DNA of 64,000 nucleotides from Vibrio chagasii (GTDB lineage: Bacteria > Pseudomonadota > Gammaproteobacteria > Enterobacterales > Vibrionaceae), in contig CP090852.1 of the NCBI GenBank assembly GCA_041879415.1, positions 744,001 through 808,000 of the forward strand, given 5' to 3'. The notes below the pieces were generated by a model. The model saw nothing but the letters and a program-made list of their open reading frames with translations, had not been told where the DNA came from and searched no databases. Of the stretch, positions 9,261 through 17,359 are shown one piece after another (the stretch's first letter is position 1; each line of letters opens with the position of its first letter). A program made the position numbers and the translations under genes.

Positions 9261-9287
9261 ATAAAAAGACCCGCATTCAGCGGGCCA
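9261..9287 (-). terminator. Terminator of the second M19 gene
   Basis: Read on the minus strand, CCCGC-TGAAT-GCGGG is followed by TCTTTTTAT a few bases after the stop codon at 9294. The two paralogues are therefore probably separate transcripts. Confidence 0.75.
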
Positions 9288-9293
9288 CAGTCG

Positions 9294-10529
9294 TTAAGCT
9301 TTTGGTGTCCATGTTTGCTCATAAACTCGCATCAAGTTGCCACCGAACAATTTAGCAAGGTCTTCATTGGAATACCCCATCTCCCACAAAGCATCAACAA
9401 CGCCTGCAATATGCTTAGATAACTCAGCACAGCCTGTTGCTCCTTTGTTGAACGCATCCACCATGTAACCGTTATCAGCGTATTTATCGGCATTAGCAAC
9501 GGCGAAAGGCACTACTTTTGCTGTTGTCATCATGTCATCAGTCGCAATACCAACATGGTCAATACCAGCCACTTTTACTGCACCATCAATCATCTCTGCA
9601 AATTGCTTTGGAGTGATGTCTTCAGGCCAAATACCGTCCATCATGAACTCAGTCGCGGTTACAGCAACCACACCGCCCATCTCTGCGACTGTCTCAGCCT
9701 GCTCATCAGAAATTAATCGGTAACACGCAGATAAGCGGTAGTCTGGATGTTCTTTTTGTAGGTTCTTCTCTGCCATGCGTTGTTTCGTTTCGCTCAACGT
9801 TTCATGAGGCTCACAACCATAAGTCGATGCGATCGGTGAGTGTGAATAGATAACAGGCACCCCTTTGTGATGCTTTTGCATGTAGTCTGTTATGTCTTGT
9901 GTCGTATAGTGGGAAGTATGCGATAGATCGACAGTAATACCGTGTTTCACCATCTCATCAATGACCTCTTTACCAAACTCAGTTAAGCCCGACTTATCAC
10001 CGTTGATCATCGAGATAACACCAGAACCAGTCAGCTCAGTTTCGTTATAGGTTAGCTGCATAGTTTTAATGCCATGTTCGGCCATCACCGCGACGTTAGA
10101 TGCATCCCCTTCCAAAGGCATGGTTGTCTGGCTTGCCCACATGATCGCGTATTCGCCGTTTTCATGAGCGAGTTGGAAGTCCTCAACGTTCTCAACATAT
10201 CGAATAGGTGTTTTCGCCGAAGATGAAGCTTGAGTCCACTTCGCATGCTCAGACTTAAACGCCAGCATATTAGGTGTGTGCGGTGCAGCAATCGTCACTG
10301 AAGCGCCAGTCACACCACGCTCATGTGCAAGGTCGATATACTTAGCAACGTCAGAATCTGACGTGAAACCTACTGCACTAGGTGACGCGTAGAAGTCCAA
10401 TACAATGGTTTCTTTGGCAAACGCCTGCGCTTCTGGTGAAGCAAATTCATGCCAATCTTTTGTCTCGATTGATGCATTAGCAACGGTAGATAGGGATGCA
10501 ATTGTTGCTGCAAGAAGTAATTTTTTCAT
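9294..10529 (-). CDS. M19 (membrane dipeptidase) family exported protein, copy 2
   Basis: A 411-residue tandem paralogue of the gene at 7784-9010 and very similar along its whole length. It has a signal peptide (MKKLLLAATIASLSTVANA) followed by IETKDW in both copies. The same M19 elements are present (VDLSHTS, VIYSHSPIAS, DHVGIATDD, GGNLMRVYE). The same replacement of DGHxD by LDFYAS is present, so the loss predates the duplication and is not a decay event in one copy. The role may be periplasmic dipeptide cleavage or binding. The promoter region contains overlapping palindromes (10601-10628). Confidence 0.85.
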   Translation of the reverse strand: MKKLLLAATIASLSTVANASIETKDWHEFASPEAQAFAKETIVLDFYASPSAVGFTSDSDVAKYIDLAHERGVTGASVTIAAPHTPNMLAFKSEHAKWTQASSSAKTPIRYVENVEDFQLAHENGEYAIMWASQTTMPLEGDASNVAVMAEHGIKTMQLTYNETELTGSGVISMINGDKSGLTEFGKEVIDEMVKHGITVDLSHTSHYTTQDITDYMQKHHKGVPVIYSHSPIASTYGCEPHETLSETKQRMAEKNLQKEHPDYRLSACYRLISDEQAETVAEMGGVVAVTATEFMMDGIWPEDITPKQFAEMIDGAVKVAGIDHVGIATDDMMTTAKVVPFAVANADKYADNGYMVDAFNKGATGCAELSKHIAGVVDALWEMGYSNEDLAKLFGGNLMRVYEQTWTPKA

Positions 10530-10600
10530 GACATAGCCTCTACATTATTTAGCGGTTAAGTGCTCAGTTGATGTAGAGAATGATAAAGCAGCCTGACATT

Positions 10601-10628
10601 CGAAATGTGCATTTCGCGACATCCGCGA
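10601..10628. promoter_or_regulatory. Overlapping palindromes upstream of M19 copy 2
   Basis: CGAAAT-GTGC-ATTTCG (10601-10616) is a perfect palindrome. TCGCG-ACATC-CGCGA (10614-10628) overlaps its right arm. They lie about 70-100 bases before the dipeptidase start, a typical place for operators. The binding protein is unknown. Confidence 0.4.
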
Positions 10629-10719
10629 TTTGTATTTCGGTTTTGAATCGAATGACTTTAGGTATGGCTTGGCAGAATAAAGAAGGGGCGAGTTTTGAGT
10701 CAAAAGGAAGGAAGAGAAA

Positions 10720-10785
10720 GTGAGTTAAAGTTGAGGGTTTAACTCACTGATAACCAAATTTAAGACGCTAGTGAAACGTCTTAAA
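10720..10785 (-). terminator. Two tandem perfect hairpins downstream of the parvulin gene
   Basis: GTGAGTTAAA (10720-10729) pairs with TTTAACTCAC (10738-10747), a 10-base stem with an 8-base loop. TTTAAGACG (10759-10767) pairs with CGTCTTAAA (10777-10785), a 9-base stem with a 9-base loop. On the minus strand the distal hairpin is followed by TTTCTCTTCCTT, so it probably terminates the parvulin transcript. The first may be a stability element. Confidence 0.6.
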
Positions 10786-10808
10786 GTGTCTTGGCGGGTT
10801 CTTAGTGA

Positions 10809-11087
10809 CTATGTTCTGTAAAGAACCTTAACCACGTGCCAGCCAAATTTCGTTTTAACAAGATGTGGGACCAGCGTCTCGCCAGAGAAACAAACCTTAT
10901 CAAACTGAGGCACCATCTGCCCCTTACGAAACTCACCTAAATCGCCACCCTTTTTACCAGATGGGCACGTTGAGTATTTCTTCGCTAGCGTCTGAAACTT
11001 AGCGCCTTTTTTAAGCTGCTTGATGATGTCTTCTGCTTGTTCTTTGTGCTTCACCAAAATATGAAGCGCTGCTGCTGTTCTTGCCAT
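10809..11087 (-). CDS. ppiC: Small parvulin-type peptidyl-prolyl cis-trans isomerase
   Basis: A 92-residue single-domain parvulin: MARTAAALHILVKHKEQAEDI, then FQTLAKKYSTCPSGKKGGDLG, FRKGQMVPQFDKVCF and the C-terminal TKFGWHVVKV. These are the standard elements of the PpiC/Pin1 fold. No signal peptide or membrane segment is present, so it is cytosolic, matching the length of E. coli PpiC. The frame extends upstream to 11174. The ATG at 11087 is preferred because GAGAG lies just before it and the protein then starts exactly at the family's N-terminus. It probably assists folding of cytosolic proteins; substrates are unknown. Confidence 0.92.
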   Translation of the reverse strand: MARTAAALHILVKHKEQAEDIIKQLKKGAKFQTLAKKYSTCPSGKKGGDLGEFRKGQMVPQFDKVCFSGETLVPHLVKTKFGWHVVKVLYRT

Positions 11088-11300
11088 GATAACTCTCAGT
11101 TTGTTGCAGTCTGCTTGCCGACCTATTTCATCGACAGCGAGTATTTTGCGTGATTTTAACCCAAGCGCTACCATTCTTCACTCAATAACCGAAAACAACC
11201 ACCTTAAAGCCCCTAAAAACCGTATAGTTACTTGCCGCGGCTGTTATTTACCTTTAAATTATTCTTTATAAATTAAGCGTATAGTAAACAGGAGCCACTT

Positions 11301-12215
11301 ATGGCCAAACCGATAAGTAAAGCGAGTCAGTCACAGGGAATGTTGATGTTCAAGCTGTCCCTCACTCAAAGTTTTGCTATTGGCACGCTTAAGGTCAGGG
11401 AAATTGTCCCTTTTCAGCCAATGACCCAAATCCCCTATTCTCATCACCATGTGATTGGCACAGTGACCATCCGCGAGCTCACTGTCCCTGTCATTGATAT
11501 GTCTGCCGCGATAGGCTTTCGTCCGATCACTCCGGCTGAATACCAAGATTGCGTACTCATCGTGACGGACTGCTTGAGAACCGTAGTCGCATTTTTGGTT
11601 CGCTCAATCGATAAAATCATCGAATGTGATTGGAAGAGCATTGAATCGCCACCAGCAAGCGTAGGACGAAATGTGTTTGTGACGGGCATTACGCGCTTTG
11701 AAGATCGTATCGTACAGATGCTCGACGTAGAGTTGCTGCTCTCCAAGATCTACCCTGATTACGAGAACGCACAAATCCCTATGCTGACGGATGTTGAACG
11801 AGAACGTCTAAAAGCACTGAATATCTTATTAGTGGATGACTCTTTGATTGCGCGTAAGCAGCTGTCTGATGCTCTAGACAGCATCAACATTCCTTACAGT
11901 ATTTGTAACAACGGATTAGATGCGATCGACCTAATGAGACGCCAAGCTAGCGTGGGTAATGCGGTCGACCTGTTAGTGAGCGATATTGAGATGCCAGGAC
12001 TCGATGGCTATGAGCTTGCATTTGAAGTACAAAATGACAGTGCACTGAGCCATGCCTATTGTATTTTGCACACTTCACTATCGAGTGAGATCTGTGTGGA
12101 TCGTGCTAACCAGGTGGGTGCCCATGAAGCACTTGAGAAATTCAATGCAGGTGAATTAATCGAAGCCATGCTGCGTGGCGCAAAAGTCTTAAACAACGCC
12201 TCTACGACCGCTTAA
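11301..12215 (+). CDS. cheV: CheV-type chemotaxis coupling protein (CheW domain plus receiver)
   Basis: A 304-residue protein with an N-terminal CheW-like domain (about 12-160) and a C-terminal response-regulator receiver domain (about 175-300). The receiver has the acidic pair and following serine in LLVDDSLIAR and the phospho-acceptor aspartate in LVSDIEMPGLDGYELA. CheV links chemoreceptors to CheA and is thought to tune adaptation when phosphorylated. The ribosome binding site AGGAG lies before the ATG at 11301. It is monocistronic, with a strong hairpin 15 bases after the stop. Vibrios carry several cheV paralogues, so the exact copy cannot be named. Confidence 0.92.
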   Translation: MAKPISKASQSQGMLMFKLSLTQSFAIGTLKVREIVPFQPMTQIPYSHHHVIGTVTIRELTVPVIDMSAAIGFRPITPAEYQDCVLIVTDCLRTVVAFLVRSIDKIIECDWKSIESPPASVGRNVFVTGITRFEDRIVQMLDVELLLSKIYPDYENAQIPMLTDVERERLKALNILLVDDSLIARKQLSDALDSINIPYSICNNGLDAIDLMRRQASVGNAVDLLVSDIEMPGLDGYELAFEVQNDSALSHAYCILHTSLSSEICVDRANQVGAHEALEKFNAGELIEAMLRGAKVLNNASTTA

Positions 12216-12229
12216 ACTCTATCTTAGGA

Positions 12230-12257
12230 GCTAAACCATCATGCTTGATGGTTTAGC
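12230..12257 (+). terminator. Hairpin after cheV
   Basis: GCTAAACCATC (12230-12240) and GATGGTTTAGC (12247-12257) form a perfect 11-base stem with a 6-base loop. There is no good T-run (TTGGAAAC follows), so termination may be partial or assisted. Confidence 0.6.
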
Positions 12258-12305
12258 TTGGAAACTTCATAGACTTTCATCGATTAATCAGAACAGGACT
12301 AAACG

Positions 12306-12884
12306 TTAGTCTTTCTTTTTAGGCATCGAGCTTTTTGGCATAGAATAGCTCTTACTCACAAACTCCACTTCCTCAACCTCATTGATATGATTGGTATAAG
12401 ACGCCAAGGCATACAGAGTGTTCGCGACTAAGTTAGCGTATTTAAAAAGAATCGGATCCGGCGACTTTTTACTTTCATGGTGCTCAATGCTCACCAAAGC
12501 GCGAACAACTTTCTTCGCCTGACAACGGCACAAATGAAGTTCGCTCGATACTCGATGCCCGCCAGGCAAAACAAACCCTTTGAAGCCACCTTCTAACTGC
12601 TCGCGAATACAGTGGTAATCTTGCTTAAGCTCGACCAATTCGGACTCAGAAATCGCTAGCTTGCCACGCACCGAGCCATTCAAGTGGTAGATGTTCGGCT
12701 GCAGGCGTTGCAGGATCTCACGAACTTGTGGTTCTAACTCTAGAGACAGCACCAATCCAATTCGGCAACAGAGTTCATCCGATAGAATCTCAAAATCACA
12801 GATAGGACTGTCTTCATAAATAAATGGATAACAGAACTCGTCCCAATCTCGACTTACTGGTTTCACGTGGCGATCCTTACACAT
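12306..12884 (-). CDS. Divergent PduO-type cob(I)alamin adenosyltransferase-like protein
   Basis: A 192-residue protein whose second half matches PduO/MMAB-type ATP:corrinoid adenosyltransferases: FVLPGGHRVSSELHLCRCQAKKVVRAL, then FKYANLVANTLYALASYTN, corresponding to FxLPGG...LHxAR...RR and LNRLSDxLFxLARYxN. The helix around SDELCCRIG matches the family's DELN..IG. The N-terminal ATP-binding TRTGDxG segment is absent, and the usual RRAER becomes KKVVRAL, so activity is doubtful. The C-terminus has a repeated MPKSS-MPKKK tail. ATG at 12884 opens the frame. A GTG at 12866 is better placed behind AAGGAT and may be the real start. It lies just downstream of hutZ but beyond a terminator. Confidence 0.6.
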   Translation of the reverse strand: MCKDRHVKPVSRDWDEFCYPFIYEDSPICDFEILSDELCCRIGLVLSLELEPQVREILQRLQPNIYHLNGSVRGKLAISESELVELKQDYHCIREQLEGGFKGFVLPGGHRVSSELHLCRCQAKKVVRALVSIEHHESKKSPDPILFKYANLVANTLYALASYTNHINEVEEVEFVSKSYSMPKSSMPKKKD

Positions 12885-13000
12885 AACTATTAATCAGACG
12901 CCAATATAGCAAACTCTTTAGCTGAGTCTGCTTTTATCATCTCAACGGCACTCAATTTCTTGGTTTACTGATGAAATAGCAGAGACAATCAAACGAAAAA

Positions 13001-13021
13001 AGCCCTCCGAAATGGAGGGCT
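13001..13021. terminator. Bidirectional terminator after hutZ
   Basis: AGCCCTCC-GAAAT-GGAGGGCT is an 8-base stem with A-runs on its left side that read as TTTTTT on the minus strand. It ends the hutW-hutX-hutZ transcript. Confidence 0.88.
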
Positions 13022-13044
13022 TCTTAGTAATCCTATAAATGGAA

Positions 13045-13575
13045 TTACTCGTTCGATACTTTTTTGTGACCTTCTTGCAGGTGAACGAAGTCAACTAGGT
13101 CATCACCAGACACTTGGTACGCTTGACCAAAGCCTTTAACGAACAGGCCGTTCTCTGCTTTCAAGTTGAATAAGGAGAAATCTTGAAGTTGGCTCAAGCC
13201 ATCAATGATCTCGCCAAAACGCTCCTGCATCTGGCCAATCACTTGAGTCCAAAGCTCTGTTTCACGCTCAACAACACTTGCTTGTGCATCAAACGTTAAA
13301 CGCTTACGCGCGTAAAGCTGCTTTGAGCTCTCTTCATCTTCAATCATCATTAAAGAAACTTGTGGGTTCGCTTTCAAGTTACGAGCGTGACGAGCAATAT
13401 CAGAAATTAGAACAAAGTAACCTTCTTGGTTTTGAACGAAAGGCGCGTAGCTCACGTTCGGGCGGCCCTCTTCGTCAACCGTTGCCAGTTGAAGGGTACG
13501 ACGCTCTTGGCGAAACTCTTTAATTTCTGGACCTAGGCGACCTTGTAGACGTTCTTGTTTTACTTGTTGTTCCAT
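13045..13575 (-). CDS. hutZ: HutZ haem-utilisation protein (haem-degrading, PNPOx-like fold)
   Basis: A 176-residue protein with the pyridoxamine-5-phosphate-oxidase-like split-barrel fold (LATVDEEGRPNVSYAPFV...GYFVLISDIARHARNL). It is the same length as V. cholerae HutZ. H170, the haem axial ligand reported there, is present (QEGHKK), and D132, its reported hydrogen-bond partner, is also present (QDFSLF). HutZ receives haem from HutX and releases iron in the cytosol. The ribosome binding site AAGGAATT precedes the ATG. It is third in hutW-hutX-hutZ and expected to be Fur-controlled from the divergent promoter. Confidence 0.95.
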   Translation of the reverse strand: MEQQVKQERLQGRLGPEIKEFRQERRTLQLATVDEEGRPNVSYAPFVQNQEGYFVLISDIARHARNLKANPQVSLMMIEDEESSKQLYARKRLTFDAQASVVERETELWTQVIGQMQERFGEIIDGLSQLQDFSLFNLKAENGLFVKGFGQAYQVSGDDLVDFVHLQEGHKKVSNE

Positions 13576-13615
13576 GGGTAATTCCTTACTTCGCTTTCTT
13601 TGATTTATTATGTTT

Positions 13616-13678
13616 GCTCGAGGTTGAGCGACCCTAGTGGCGATTTACAACGACCATTAATCTATGTGGTCCTCGAGC
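13616..13678 (-). other. Intercistronic hairpin between hutX and hutZ
   Basis: GCTCGAGG (13616-13623) pairs perfectly with CCTCGAGC (13671-13678). Inside it GACCA and TGGTC (about 13651-13671) form a second stem. No T-run follows. In the 135-base gap between two co-transcribed genes it could set processing or the relative expression of hutZ. Confidence 0.45.
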
Positions 13679-13710
13679 ATGAATGTTTTATTAACTGCTG
13701 CTGATTTTTC

Positions 13711-14232
13711 TTAAGCTTGTTCTTTTAGTGCTTTGAAGCGTTCTACTTGGTCGGCGATAAGCTCACGCTTTTCATTGCGGCCTAGGTAAATCTTGAAAAT
13801 GTTCTCACCCGTTTCACTGAAGAAACCAAAGTAATGGCTTTCACGCCCCATGAACGCTTTGCTCACCAAACCGATGTGTTTGATATTGTCTAACTTAAGG
13901 TGACCGTGAAGCTCACCATCTTTACCCATCAAGTTGTAGTAGCCACGCGCTACTTTACCTTTCGGGAACGGCGCCTTTACTTCAAAGATAGATCCAAATG
14001 AGTGCACGATCGTGGTCACTGGTCCCCAACCCACTAAGCCTTCCAAAATTTCTTGAGCACGGCTGCCATCTAGCATCACTGCCATGTCGTTTGGAAAAGC
14101 AGCGACGACTTCAACCTCTGAAACGCCCAGCTTCTCTGCAATAGCAGTTGGCAGCAGTTTTGGTTCTTCTTCTAGGATGTGCGCGACACGTTGCTCTAGA
14201 GTTTCGGTTACTTCTAATGTTGTATCTGTCAT
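13711..14232 (-). CDS. hutX: HutX cytosolic haem carrier
   Basis: A 173-residue protein with the HutX/HugX-type fold. It has an N-terminal helical segment (EQRVAHILEEEPKLLPTAIAEKLGVSEVEVVAAFP), then a beta-rich haem-binding domain (WGPVTTIVHSFGSIFEVKAPFPKGKVARGYYNLMGKDGELHGHLKLDNIKHIGLVSK). HutX binds haem and hands it to HutZ. The motif FFSETGENIFKIYLGRNEKRELI near the end is typical. It is co-directional with hutW (57-base gap) and hutZ (135-base gap). Confidence 0.93.
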   Translation of the reverse strand: MTDTTLEVTETLEQRVAHILEEEPKLLPTAIAEKLGVSEVEVVAAFPNDMAVMLDGSRAQEILEGLVGWGPVTTIVHSFGSIFEVKAPFPKGKVARGYYNLMGKDGELHGHLKLDNIKHIGLVSKAFMGRESHYFGFFSETGENIFKIYLGRNEKRELIADQVERFKALKEQA

Positions 14233-14289
14233 TGGATATATTTCCGTATAAATAAGTAATTACGTAAGTTATAAAATGAAAATTCGATA

Positions 14290-15699
14290 TTAAGCGTGCT
14301 TCAAACTTGCGTGTGGATGAACACCCGCTGCGGCTGCATTCGGAGCCGGGTTCGCAGCCTGATACTCGGCGTTAAGCACTTGAATAACACTCTGAGCTAG
14401 GCTTACTGCCCAAAAGCTGCCAGCGATAGTAAGACTCAGATAATCTTCTGAAAGCTCAACCAAACCATTCTGTTCCCAATGTTCGAATAGAGGTTTCAGG
14501 TAATCGAAGGTGTCTTGCCCCATAAAACTTGGAAGTGTGCTTCTTCTAACCACACCAGAATCAAAGCCGGCCTTTAATGTGGAGAACGTAGGTTCCAAGG
14601 CACTCTGTTTGGTCATCATGGCTATTGGTAATTGCCCTTGCTTAATAGACTCCATGTAGCTGTCTAAAGTTCGATGTTGCATCACGCCGTGACCACCGAT
14701 ATTGCCACCAGCACCACAACCAATAGGCAAAACCTCGGCATAGGTTTTCGCCAAACTGTTGTAAATGCTGCGTTCACGGTTGTCGCGAGTCCAGTGATTG
14801 ACGCTCAGCTGTTTAACCTTGTGCTTAGCCATGAACTCAACACCCGCTAAATACATGCTTGCTTTATCTGGCGTATTAGCCGGTGGTGGGATCTTCCCTT
14901 TCTCAACCAGATTAAGCATAGGAGCACTGCCCCCAACAATCAGTTGGTAAAGGTCAATACCGTGTGCCCCCGTCGACATGTAGTCTTCCAGATCTTGTTG
15001 GAACACATCCATCGATTGATACGGTAGTCCATACAGTAGATCGAGAACGATCGGTGCTTGCTCAGTGCGGCTTAAAGAGCTGATACGCTCTAGAACCACT
15101 TCACGGTCATCTAAACGTTTCGCGCTGCGTCGTACTTTGGTGTTAAAACTTTGAATACCAAATGAGAATCGGTTGAAGCCGCCTTCAAGTGCACTATCAA
15201 ACATGTCATCACCGAATCGGTTGATGCGCCCTTCTAGAGTCATTTCAACATCATTGGCGAGTGGGAAGTATTGGCGAATAGCCTTGCCTAATAGCTCGAC
15301 TTGTTTAGGCGACAAATCGGTTGGAGTTCCCCCACCGATATAAACGGCATGAAACAACCCAGACTGTGCCCATGGTGTTTTGGCTTTTTGCTTGAGCTCG
15401 ACCATCAATGCATCGAAATACTCGTCTACCAATTTGCGACTTGCCGCATTTTGGAAAAAATTACAGAAAGTACAACGCACGCGACAAAAAGGAATATGGA
15501 TATACAAGCAACGCTTATCCTGTTTTTTCCCTTCACTCAGCATCAGTTCATCAAAGAGCTCCAACTTCTTGCTCGGATCAACCGGAATAGAGCTTCCTCC
15601 GGCGTGTGCAGAATGCTTTTTGGCAAACGCAAAACGAAGCGGATCAGGGCTAGAAACGCCCAAGATTGATTCGTCAAATTTATAAATATTAAGACTCAT
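14290..15699 (-). CDS. hutW: HutW radical-SAM haem-degradation/oxygen-independent HemN-like protein
   Basis: A 469-residue radical-SAM protein with the 4Fe-4S motif C72-xxx-C76-xx-C79 in IPFCRVRCTFCNFF and the HemN-like GGGTPTDLS stretch that follows. Relatives ChuW/HutW open the haem ring without oxygen, complementing HutZ. The gene is the first of the leftward hut operon. GAGAG precedes the ATG at 15699, and the promoter faces tonB across about 160 bases with a Fur-like array. The tail (ANPAPNAAAAGVHPHASLKHA) is low-complexity and probably disordered. Confidence 0.95.
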   Translation of the reverse strand: MSLNIYKFDESILGVSSPDPLRFAFAKKHSAHAGGSSIPVDPSKKLELFDELMLSEGKKQDKRCLYIHIPFCRVRCTFCNFFQNAASRKLVDEYFDALMVELKQKAKTPWAQSGLFHAVYIGGGTPTDLSPKQVELLGKAIRQYFPLANDVEMTLEGRINRFGDDMFDSALEGGFNRFSFGIQSFNTKVRRSAKRLDDREVVLERISSLSRTEQAPIVLDLLYGLPYQSMDVFQQDLEDYMSTGAHGIDLYQLIVGGSAPMLNLVEKGKIPPPANTPDKASMYLAGVEFMAKHKVKQLSVNHWTRDNRERSIYNSLAKTYAEVLPIGCGAGGNIGGHGVMQHRTLDSYMESIKQGQLPIAMMTKQSALEPTFSTLKAGFDSGVVRRSTLPSFMGQDTFDYLKPLFEHWEQNGLVELSEDYLSLTIAGSFWAVSLAQSVIQVLNAEYQAANPAPNAAAAGVHPHASLKHA

Positions 15700-15775
15700 A
15701 TAATCTCTCTAAACACTTACATAGCAAAGTCTGGAAGACTATTCGCTAAAAACTGAGAGAATCATAAATAGCCGC

Positions 15776-15800
15776 AAATGATAATGCAATTGATAATTGA
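15776..15800. promoter_or_regulatory. Fur-like hexamer array between hutW and tonB
   Basis: GATAAT (15780-15785), GCAATT (15786-15791) and GATAAT (15792-15797) are three in-register hexamers, two of them perfect copies of the Fur repeat unit, followed by another near match (TGATCTTA). The site lies between divergent haem-uptake operons that are Fur-regulated in other vibrios. Confidence 0.65.
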
Positions 15801-15860
15801 TCTTATTTAGATTCTAAGCAATAATCCGGTACAGAATTTAGATTTGGTAAAGGATTGAAA

Positions 15861-16655
15861 GTGAACGTTCCTAGGTATGTTATTGCAGGCGGTACATCGT
15901 TAGTGATTCATGCGGCGCTATTATTTGTCGCTCAAGAATCCAAAGTATTTGCGATGCCTGCAGGTAGCCAATCGAACACGGTATCGATCAACTTCACTCC
16001 GAAGAGCACACCTTCTCAAGCTCAACAAAAAACGGTCACCGAGCCCGTTGAACCAGAACCAATAAAAGAACCTGTTGCAAAGGCAGAGCCTAAACCAGTA
16101 GAGCCAAAAGCTGTTGAGCCAAAACAGGCTAAACCAACACCTAAGAAAAAGGCGATCACCAACAAGCCACAGCCAAAGAAAGTCGAAAAGAAGCCGGTTC
16201 AAAAAAAGCCAGTAGCTGAAAAGAAGGTCGTTAAGAAAGAGCGCCCTAAGCCAAAAGCAAAGTCAAAACCTACGCCACAACCAGAAAAGTTAGCCGACAA
16301 GAAAGTCGATAAAAATATGGACGAGTCTGCAAACCAGCCTCAGGAAGTAAACCAAGGCCTATCAAACAAAGAGCCCGTATTAATCACGAAGCCATCATTT
16401 TCTTCTCGCCCTACACCGCCGAATTACCCTCGCCAAGCACGACGTCGTGGTATCGAGGGTGTAGCAACTTACGAGATCTGGCTAGACGCTGAAGGTAAAC
16501 AAGTTAAACAAGCATTAGTAAATTCATCAGGCGCACTGATGCTCGACAACGCCGCATTAGAAGCCATTAAACAATGGAAGTTCTCACCTCACACTGTCAA
16601 CGGCCGAGCAATCGCTCACCGTGTACAAATACCTGTTCGTTTTAGGTTGGATTAA
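15861..16655 (+). CDS. tonB1: TonB1 energy-transducer protein
   Basis: A 264-residue TonB. It has an N-terminal membrane anchor (about residues 5-25), a long Pro/Lys/Glu-rich periplasm-spanning region (about 45-165, many EPK/KPxPK units), and a C-terminal TonB domain (about 180-264: SSRPTPPNYPRQARRRGIEGVATYEIWLD...WKFSPHTVNGRAIAHRVQIPVRF). It couples the proton gradient, through ExbB/ExbD, to outer-membrane haem and siderophore receptors. A TTG at 15855 opens the frame. GTG at 15861 is preferred because AAAGGA ends 6 bases before it. It is first in tonB-exbB-exbD-hutBCD. Confidence 0.95.
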   Translation: MNVPRYVIAGGTSLVIHAALLFVAQESKVFAMPAGSQSNTVSINFTPKSTPSQAQQKTVTEPVEPEPIKEPVAKAEPKPVEPKAVEPKQAKPTPKKKAITNKPQPKKVEKKPVQKKPVAEKKVVKKERPKPKAKSKPTPQPEKLADKKVDKNMDESANQPQEVNQGLSNKEPVLITKPSFSSRPTPPNYPRQARRRGIEGVATYEIWLDAEGKQVKQALVNSSGALMLDNAALEAIKQWKFSPHTVNGRAIAHRVQIPVRFRLD

Positions 16656-16657
16656 TC

Positions 16658-17359
16658 ATGCAACAAATCAGTTACTTACAAGATCAACTTGGCTTAATGA
16701 CTTGGCCGCTTCTCATCTGTTCAGCACTCACGGCAATGATCATCGCTGAGCGAATCTTCCAAGTCATGCTCAGCATCGGTGTTGGCAAACGTGCGATTCG
16801 CCGCGAGCTCAACCAAATTTCACCGACTAACAGCCAAGAAATCGAAGCACTTGCTCATTCAATTTCAGGTAAAAGACCTTTGCTCTACAAAGGTGTCTCT
16901 ATGCTGCTCGCTCACCACTCATTTTCAAAAGGGTTACGTGAAGATGCTGCTGGCATTTGGCTTCAAGAAAAACGCCACCAACTGCACGCAGGATTAAGAC
17001 TGTTGGGGTTAATTGGTGTTATCAGTCCACTTATCGGCCTACTGGGTACAGTACTTGGGCTTATCGAGATGTTTAAAGGTGTTGCAGCGACAACAGGCAG
17101 CATCACACCCAATGATTTGGCAGATGGACTTGGTTTAGCGATGAGAACAACCGCAGCTGGCTTGATGATTGCTCTACCTGCTATCTCTGGTGCGCAACTG
17201 CTCGGGCTATGGGCGGACAGAGTACTAGCGCAACTTGAACATACTCTGAATTACGTAAATGTGTGGCTAGAAGGCATGTCGATTCAAACGAACCAGTCTG
17301 GCGATGTAAATCATACGTCGGCAAACCAAGCCTCTGTGGGTGATGTGAGCCAAGCATGA
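16658..17359 (+). CDS. exbB1: ExbB1 proton-channel subunit
   Basis: A 233-residue MotA/TolQ/ExbB protein with three membrane segments: about 15-35, 112-135 (LLGLIGVISPLIGLLGTVLGLIEMF) and 160-185 (MRTTAAGLMIALPAISGAQLLG). The long cytoplasmic loop after TM1 is typical. Together with ExbD it forms the proton-driven motor for TonB. It begins 2 bases after the tonB stop and overlaps exbD by 4 bases, so translation is probably coupled. The C-terminal tail (about 205-233) is polar and serine/asparagine-rich. Confidence 0.95.
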   Translation: MQQISYLQDQLGLMTWPLLICSALTAMIIAERIFQVMLSIGVGKRAIRRELNQISPTNSQEIEALAHSISGKRPLLYKGVSMLLAHHSFSKGLREDAAGIWLQEKRHQLHAGLRLLGLIGVISPLIGLLGTVLGLIEMFKGVAATTGSITPNDLADGLGLAMRTTAAGLMIALPAISGAQLLGLWADRVLAQLEHTLNYVNVWLEGMSIQTNQSGDVNHTSANQASVGDVSQA

